Origin: Schleiferilactobacillus perolens DSM 12744
GTDB taxonomy: Bacteria; Bacillota; Bacilli; Lactobacillales; Lactobacillaceae
DNA length: 64,000 bases
Assembly: GCF_001435585.1 (NCBI RefSeq)
Contig: NZ_AZEC01000012.1
Span: 1 to 64,000, forward strand
Direction of reading: 5' to 3'
The position numbers and the translations under genes were made by a program. This document shows, piece after piece, positions 59,491 through 64,000 of this stretch (positions are counted from its first letter, which is position 1; each line of letters opens with the position of its first letter). The notes below the pieces were generated by a model. The model made no database searches and was not told where the DNA came from. It worked only from the letters and a program-made list of their open reading frames with translations.

Positions 59491-60495
59491 CTAGAACTGG
59501 ACTTCTTTACCGCGGCCAGCTTGGTCGGCGGCTTGGAGGATTTGTTCGGCGACGTAGACATCGGTGGCGGCGGTGCCGACTGTTTTGAATAGGGTGATTT
59601 GTTGGTCAGTGGTGCGGCCGGAGAGTTTACCGTCGACGACAGCACCCAATTCACCTTCGTAATGCTCTTTCGTCACTGTGCCGTCTTTCAGAGGCGTGAT
59701 CATGTCGCCGGCTTCCGCCAGGACGCCATCCATGGTGTCGAAGATGACCACATTGGCGCGCTTGACTAATTCTTCTGGAATTTCATGCATCTCTGGGGTA
59801 TAGGCGCCGACACCGTTGATGTGGGTGCCAGGTTTAACGTCGGCCGCGGAGAAGGTCGCCACTTTCGAGGTGGTGGCACTAGTGATGATGTCTGAGGCAG
59901 CGATGGCCTGGCCCAGGTCGTGCACGGCGGTGATGGTGACGTTGAACTGGTCACCAAATTTGTGCTGCATGGCGGCCGCAAAGTCTTGGGCCCGGTGGGT
60001 GTCAATGTCACTCACATAGACCTGTCGCAGCGGCCGTACCGTCAGCATGGCTTCCAGTTGGGCCGGGGCTTGGCCGCCGGTGCCGATCAGCGTAGCGGTG
60101 CGCGCATCTTGGCGGGCCAACAAATCCGTGGCGGCACCTTGCATGGCTCCTGTACGCAATTGGGTTAAATAGGTACCATCTAGGATGGCCGACACGATCC
60201 CAGTGGCCGGGTCCAGACTGATCATCGTAGCGGGCACGCTGGGCAGTCCTTTGTCAATATTGTGGGGGTAAACCGATACGATTTTCATACCGAGCGCTGG
60301 ATGTTCGCCAGCTAAGTAACCGGGCATGTAGAGGCTTTGGCCGGACTCAGCCGGGATGTCGATGTTGGTCCGCAACGGAATTGTGGTTTCGCCCCGGGAG
60401 TAGGCCGCCAAAGCCGCTTTATCGGCGGCGATGGCATCTTTCATTGAAAACACGGCCTGAATATCTTGTTTATTGAGAATTTTCACGTGAAACAT
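59491..60495 (-). CDS. Ornithine cyclodeaminase / mu-crystallin family protein
   Basis: A 334-residue NAD-dependent enzyme. N-terminal substrate domain with LRTNIDIP and GMKIVSVYP, then a Rossmann core (LIGTGGQAPAQLEAM, DIDTHRA). The family includes ornithine cyclodeaminase, alanine dehydrogenase and lysine or imine reductases; substrate not determined here. It lies 13 bases after the co-directional transporter gene, suggesting one operon. Confidence 0.85.
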   Translation of the reverse strand: MFHVKILNKQDIQAVFSMKDAIAADKAALAAYSRGETTIPLRTNIDIPAESGQSLYMPGYLAGEHPALGMKIVSVYPHNIDKGLPSVPATMISLDPATGIVSAILDGTYLTQLRTGAMQGAATDLLARQDARTATLIGTGGQAPAQLEAMLTVRPLRQVYVSDIDTHRAQDFAAAMQHKFGDQFNVTITAVHDLGQAIAASDIITSATTSKVATFSAADVKPGTHINGVGAYTPEMHEIPEELVKRANVVIFDTMDGVLAEAGDMITPLKDGTVTKEHYEGELGAVVDGKLSGRTTDQQITLFKTVGTAATDVYVAEQILQAADQAGRGKEVQF

Positions 60496-60508
60496 GGTCC
60501 TTTCTAAA

Positions 60509-61387
60509 TTATGCTTCTGACGGTTTGCGCATACTCCAAATCATGCTGACAGCTGAATAGACCAGCACAATGATGACCAGCCACTGGAGCATGGCGGTGT
60601 CCAAACTCTTGACGAAGAAGACGGCCACTAACACACCGAGTACGCCAAAAGTCGAGGTAAACAGTGTGATTTTACGGCTGTAGTCTTGCAGTTTAATGAA
60701 CTGGATGCTGCTGGTGGATACGGAGAAGGTAGCGGCGCCCATCATGATGGGGAACGCGGCGGAGGGATTAAGACCCATCGCGTAAACGGTGGCCATGGTC
60801 AGGGCGTAAGAACCGATGCCGATATTGTTCAGCGCGCCGTAGATGAATAGCAAAACGGCGGTGAGAATCAGTTTCCAACCGCTGAGGCTGGTCGCGGTAC
60901 CGTTGCTGGGAATCCAGTTGAGCTTGCCCGCCAGGATCATCAAGGCGGCGATAATCAAGCCGGCGGTGATGAACTTTTTAATAATGGCGACTGGTAGTTT
61001 GACGACGAAGCGTGGCCCGATATACGCGCCGATTACGGCCGCAATGATACAAATGGCCAGTGTTTTGATGTCGACGGTAATGGCGGTGATATACGACAGC
61101 GCCATCGCCGCGACGGGAACAACACATTGGGTGTTCAGTGTCCCGGGTAGCTTCTTAATCGAAGTCCAGTGCACCTTCGGATATAGCGCCGTGCTAATGG
61201 CAAAGTCGGAAATGCCAAATGTGGAGAGTAAGAAAATGATGAATGAACTAAACGGCAGCGCCCAGGTGGTGGCCGGTTCGCTCATCACATCACCCCAATA
61301 GTGTGCCAAGTCGCGAATAAAATAAAACAGAAAACCAAGATTGATCAGGACAATGAGGACTAGCAGGATCTGAATCAAGCTAATCAA
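60509..61387 (-). CDS. TSUP-family (TauE/SafE) transporter
   Basis: A 292-residue membrane protein with about eight hydrophobic segments in two repeated halves, each with a conserved GIG/GPR-type turn (VIGAYIGPR, ALNNIGIGS), typical of TSUP sulfite/organosulfonate exporters. Paired with the cyclodeaminase-family gene, so it may move an organic anion linked to that reaction. Substrate unknown. Confidence 0.8.
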   Translation of the reverse strand: MISLIQILLVLIVLINLGFLFYFIRDLAHYWGDVMSEPATTWALPFSSFIIFLLSTFGISDFAISTALYPKVHWTSIKKLPGTLNTQCVVPVAAMALSYITAITVDIKTLAICIIAAVIGAYIGPRFVVKLPVAIIKKFITAGLIIAALMILAGKLNWIPSNGTATSLSGWKLILTAVLLFIYGALNNIGIGSYALTMATVYAMGLNPSAAFPIMMGAATFSVSTSSIQFIKLQDYSRKITLFTSTFGVLGVLVAVFFVKSLDTAMLQWLVIIVLVYSAVSMIWSMRKPSEA

Positions 61388-61500
61388 CTCCCTTCAATAA
61401 ATAAATACGCCCCCATTGTAAATGATTGAGCGAGTGGGAGCAATTGATAAGTCCCACCAAGGCACGCGCCGCAGAAAATTCCAATAATTTGCAACCCCTA

Positions 61501-61528
61501 TTGTCATTTTACGGTAAATGGTTAAGAT
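61501..61528 (+). promoter_or_regulatory. Promoter of the nucleotidyltransferase-SDR operon
   Basis: TTGTCA (61501-61506), 16-base spacer, TAAGAT (61523-61528). Confidence 0.6.
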
Positions 61529-61550
61529 ATTCTTAACAGGAGACTATGCC

Positions 61551-62378
61551 ATGACGAAAACAACGAAGCTGCTCAAGTCCTTGGGGGAGGGCTGTAATCA
61601 ACTATTAGGCAATAATTTGGTCGGGGTGTATCTGCACGGGTCATATGTGCTTGGGGGCTACAATCCGGCCATCAGTGATTTGGATTATATTATCGTCGTG
61701 ATGCGGGGATTGACGTTCCGTGAAAAGGCTGATTTGATGCATTTTACGACAGAAAAACTGCTGCCCTTGGCCCCGGCTAAAGGACTGGAGTTTCATGTGC
61801 TCTTATTGGCCCATACCCGCCGCTTCCAGCATCCGGTTCCCTTTAATTTTCATTTCTCAGAATACCATCGGGCGGAATACTTCCGTGATCCGGTGGCGTA
61901 CATTGAGGGGATGCAAGGGCGTGATCCAGATTTAGCCGCCCATCTCATGGTCATTCATCAATGCGGCCAAGTATTGACCGGGCAACCGATCAAAGACGTG
62001 TTTGCGCCGGTACCCAGGCACGCTTATTGGGAAAGTATTATGAACGACGTGGCCGACGCGCCCAGAGAGATACTGCAGACGCCCACCTATATTACGTTGA
62101 ACCTGTGCCGGGTCTTGGCTTTTCAAAAAGGCGGGCGCATTTTGTCCAAAGAAGCCGGTGGCGAGTGGGGCGAAGATCATTTACCGAAACTCTACCGACC
62201 AGTGGCCTCGTACGCCCTGGCGGCGTACGAGGGGGCCGATGCTTTGAAACGCGCCGACGCGGCGATGATCGGTCAATTCGGCCCGCATTTTCTCATCCGT
62301 TTTGCCCACGCGTGTGTGATGAAAGCTGAAGGAAAAGAGCCGGACGACAGCAACGGTCAAGACTGGGGATGGATTTGA
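61551..62378 (+). CDS. Aminoglycoside nucleotidyltransferase-like protein
   Basis: A 275-residue protein with an N-terminal nucleotidyltransferase domain (HGSYVLGG with Ser31, then DLD at 43-45) and a C-terminal DUF4111-like helical domain, as in ANT(9)/ANT(3'')-type enzymes. It could adenylylate an aminoglycoside or a cellular compound. ATG 61551 follows AACAGGAG by eight bases. Its stop overlaps the SDR start. Resistance function is not proven and the sequence is not a recognised resistance allele. Confidence 0.75.
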   Translation: MTKTTKLLKSLGEGCNQLLGNNLVGVYLHGSYVLGGYNPAISDLDYIIVVMRGLTFREKADLMHFTTEKLLPLAPAKGLEFHVLLLAHTRRFQHPVPFNFHFSEYHRAEYFRDPVAYIEGMQGRDPDLAAHLMVIHQCGQVLTGQPIKDVFAPVPRHAYWESIMNDVADAPREILQTPTYITLNLCRVLAFQKGGRILSKEAGGEWGEDHLPKLYRPVASYALAAYEGADALKRADAAMIGQFGPHFLIRFAHACVMKAEGKEPDDSNGQDWGWI

Positions 62379-63109
62379 TGGATAAAATTTACACATTGAT
62401 AACTGGCGGCGATAAAGGGATTGGCCTGGAAACGGCGAAAGAACTAGGCCGGGCGGGCCAGCACATTCTGTTAGGCGCCCGCAACCAAGCGCGGGGTGAG
62501 GCGGCGATGAAAGCTTTACGCCGGGCCGGTGTGATTGGGGCGGATTTAATCATGTTAGATGTCACCCAAGAGGCGACAATTCAAGAAGCCGCTCGTTGGA
62601 TCACCGCCCAGTTTGGCCAGTTGAATGTCTTGATTAATAATGCCGGCATTGCGCTGGACCATCACGAATCACCGGTGACCATGCCGCTAGCGACGATCCG
62701 GGCGGACTTCGAAGTGAACTTCTTCGGTGCTGTCGCGGTGACCCAAGCGATGATTCCGTTATTACGCAAAGGAGCACCGGCAAAAATCATTAATGTGTCC
62801 AGCGAAATGGGCTCACTTACCAATGCGTCGGATCCGCACAGCCGCTTTTACCGCGGCAATGCTTTGGGGTATCAATCATCCAAGGCAGCCCTGAACATGG
62901 CGACCATCTCTTTTAGTAAAGCTCTGGCGCCAGACCACATCGCCGTTAACGCCGTCAACCCTGGGCACACAGCCACCGATTTCGGCGGCGGCACCGCCTC
63001 CGGCCAAGCAGTCACCGCCGGCGCCGCCCCAATCGTCGCGCTATCCCGCTCTGACGCTCCGCATATGACTGGTAAATTCATCGAAACCGCCGGTCAGGTG
63101 CCTTGGTAA
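62378..63109 (+). CDS. SDR-family oxidoreductase
   Basis: A 243-residue short-chain dehydrogenase: cofactor loop TGGDKGIG (9-16), NNAG (87-90), catalytic Ser about 141, Tyr165 and Lys169 (YQSSK). Probably NADP-dependent carbonyl reductase. ATG 62378 overlaps the upstream stop by one base; an ATG nine bases earlier is possible. Substrate unknown. Confidence 0.87.
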   Translation: MDKIYTLITGGDKGIGLETAKELGRAGQHILLGARNQARGEAAMKALRRAGVIGADLIMLDVTQEATIQEAARWITAQFGQLNVLINNAGIALDHHESPVTMPLATIRADFEVNFFGAVAVTQAMIPLLRKGAPAKIINVSSEMGSLTNASDPHSRFYRGNALGYQSSKAALNMATISFSKALAPDHIAVNAVNPGHTATDFGGGTASGQAVTAGAAPIVALSRSDAPHMTGKFIETAGQVPW

Positions 63110-63126
63110 AAAATAGGGAACAAAAA

Positions 63127-63177
63127 AGCCCACAGATTAGATTTTAGCGCCAGGCGTTAAGTGCTGATCTGTGGGCT
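63127..63177. terminator. Terminator hairpin
   Basis: AGCCCACAGAT (63127-63137) pairs perfectly with ATCTGTGGGCT (63167-63177), with a GCGCC/GGCGT inner stem. An A run before it gives a T run on the minus strand, so it may be stronger leftward. Confidence 0.75.
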
Positions 63178-63265
63178 AAAATTTGGCCGAAGGTATTATA
63201 CTGGTAGCTCAGTATGTTTTATGGCTGAAAGGGTGAGGATAGGATGTTGAATCACAACAAAAGTA

Positions 63266-63446
63266 GTGCTAATGCGAAGCAATCGGAGGTGAAATGGGGC
63301 TCAGTGGTGGAAACAGCAATAATCTTGGCCGGTTTTGCCAAGATTATATGCTGTTAGGCGTGTTTGAAACCGCGTTCCTCAGCGGGTTCAAACCGCCGTC
63401 ACCACGTTCCAGCCCCATTTCACCGCAGATTGTGTAGCATTAGCAC
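63266..63446 (+). repeat. Structured intergenic repeat, copy F
   Basis: 181-base copy. Ends GTGCTAA/TTAGCAC (a compensated change from GTGCCAA/TTGGCAC). Hairpin I arms AACAGCA/TGCTGTT plus ATAATCTTGGC/GCCAAGATTAT; hairpin II GTTTGAA/TTCAAAC; junction GTGGTG/CACCAC. It lies between the convergent SDR and membrane-protein genes. Confidence 0.85.
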
Positions 63447-63469
63447 GGCCGTCAGCGGCAAGTTAGTGT

Positions 63470-63778
63470 CTACTGTTTCTCGCCACCGGCATTTTGCCGA
63501 GGAGGCCGGGAATAACGCCGCCAAAGCACCACGACGGTGATCACCTGCACTAAGATGGCCGCTACACCCAGTGACACCATCACCCATAACCAGCTTGGCA
63601 AGCGCCCAACCATCATCAAGCATAACGCGATAAACACCGGAAAAATCAACAACTGAATCACCTGCGGACTGGCTGGTCGCGGGTGGGTGTTAATCACCAA
63701 AAGAACCGCCGCCAACGTTAAGAAAAATGCGACCACGACATAAATTCCCAGCAACGCAAAAACATCGAGACCAAACAT
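63470..63778 (-). CDS. Small membrane protein
   Basis: A 102-residue protein with three hydrophobic segments (about 6-28, 39-55 and 60-83) and an Arg-rich, polar C-terminus. ATG 63778 follows GGAGAT; the extra upstream residues of a longer reading look non-coding. Function unknown. It follows another small membrane gene that runs off the window. Confidence 0.62.
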   Translation of the reverse strand: MFGLDVFALLGIYVVVAFFLTLAAVLLVINTHPRPASPQVIQLLIFPVFIALCLMMVGRLPSWLWVMVSLGVAAILVQVITVVVLWRRYSRPPRQNAGGEKQ

Positions 63779-63835
63779 AATTGCATCTCCAATCTGCTCA
63801 CTACTTTGAGCGCCGATCCGTGCGAAACACAATGA

Positions 63836-64000
63836 TTACAATGCCTTAGTCGCCCTGTAGATCTTCAGCGACTTTCGCCAAACGAAGACCAGAAAAACAA
63901 TTGGATAAACTAAGGACAACACCATATACGCATAGCCTATCAATGCCATCATCATGGCGTTATCGGCTGTGACCTGCATATTGTTCAAGAATGTCCCCAA
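63836..64000 (-). CDS. C-terminus of a small membrane protein (cut by window end)
   Basis: Open for 54 codons from the window edge to TAA at 63836-63838. It contains one hydrophobic segment (ALIGYAYMVLSLVYPIVFLVF) and a basic tail ending RATKAL, like the small membrane protein encoded downstream. The N-terminus lies outside the window. Confidence 0.5.
   Translation of the reverse strand: MGTFLNNMQVTADNAMMMALIGYAYMVLSLVYPIVFLVFVWRKSLKIYRATKAL

Noticed and set aside
1-64000. CRISPR array, prophage or integrase
   Set aside because: No regularly spaced direct repeats and no phage structural or recombinase genes were seen.

Overview
This window reads as chromosome of a low-copy-repeat, moderately GC-rich lactic acid bacterium (Lactobacillaceae; codon use and gene content would fit Schleiferilactobacillus or Lacticaseibacillus-like species, but the genus is inference). 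Supporting signs are strong AGGAGG ribosome binding sites, catabolite-responsive and LacI-type operators, four lactose/cellobiose-family PTS permeases, two T-box riboswitches, a choloylglycine-hydrolase relative, a holin-like toxin of the type seen in lactobacilli and many small membrane proteins. No rRNA, tRNA, CRISPR array, insertion sequence or prophage was seen.

Layout. 0-8 kb: a LacI regulator and a divergent msm-type operon (ABC importer, DUF624 membrane protein, GH13 alpha-glucosidase, sucrose phosphorylase) with overlapping start and stop codons. 8-12.5 kb: small membrane proteins, an RpiR regulator and a GH1 phospho-beta-glucosidase with an orphan PTS IIC. 12.6-19.6 kb: a GntR regulator, a second orphan IIC flanked by two 88-residue membrane proteins, then an amidohydrolase, a DgaE-like ammonia-lyase, a DgaF-like aldolase and a sugar kinase, which together look like an amino-sugar-acid catabolic route. 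20-24 kb: housekeeping and unknown genes. 24.3-28.3 kb: five coupled genes (two acyltransferases, two GT8 glycosyltransferases, TetR) that look like a glycolipid or surface-glycan operon with its own TetR operator. 28.5-30.4 kb: PadR, DUF1700 and DUF4097 envelope-type module. 30.5-34.8 kb: NUDIX, proBA and asnA, the last two each behind a T-box with readable Pro and Asn specifiers. 34.9-39.3 kb: choloylglycine hydrolase family, MFS exporter, methyltransferase, flavodoxin-like protein, P-loop kinase-like protein. 39.5-39.7 kb: a tiny holin-like toxin with a convergent antisense RNA (type I toxin-antitoxin). 39.8-44.2 kb: two-component system plus ABC exporter. 44.3-45.8 kb: AbiE toxin-antitoxin or phage-defence pair. 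45.8-47.9 kb: split chromate transporter and LysR. 48-59 kb: a probable peptidoglycan-recycling island (two serine hydrolases, dipeptide epimerase, complete PTS IIA/IIB/IIC, second IIC, MurR-like RpiR, MurQ, esterase, BadF-type sugar kinase) tied together by a shared palindrome. 59.4-64 kb: ornithine-cyclodeaminase family, TSUP transporter, nucleotidyltransferase, SDR and membrane proteins.

Two things stand out. First, five full copies and one collapsed copy of a 170-215 bp intergenic repeat are scattered through the window in both orientations. They share a three-way-junction fold whose stems vary in sequence but keep pairing, which points to selection on RNA or single-stranded DNA structure. 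Second, a TGAAAT-N3-RTTTCA palindrome sits on the promoters of both PTS units, the sugar kinase and the esterase-murQ-murR operon, defining a local MurR-type regulon.
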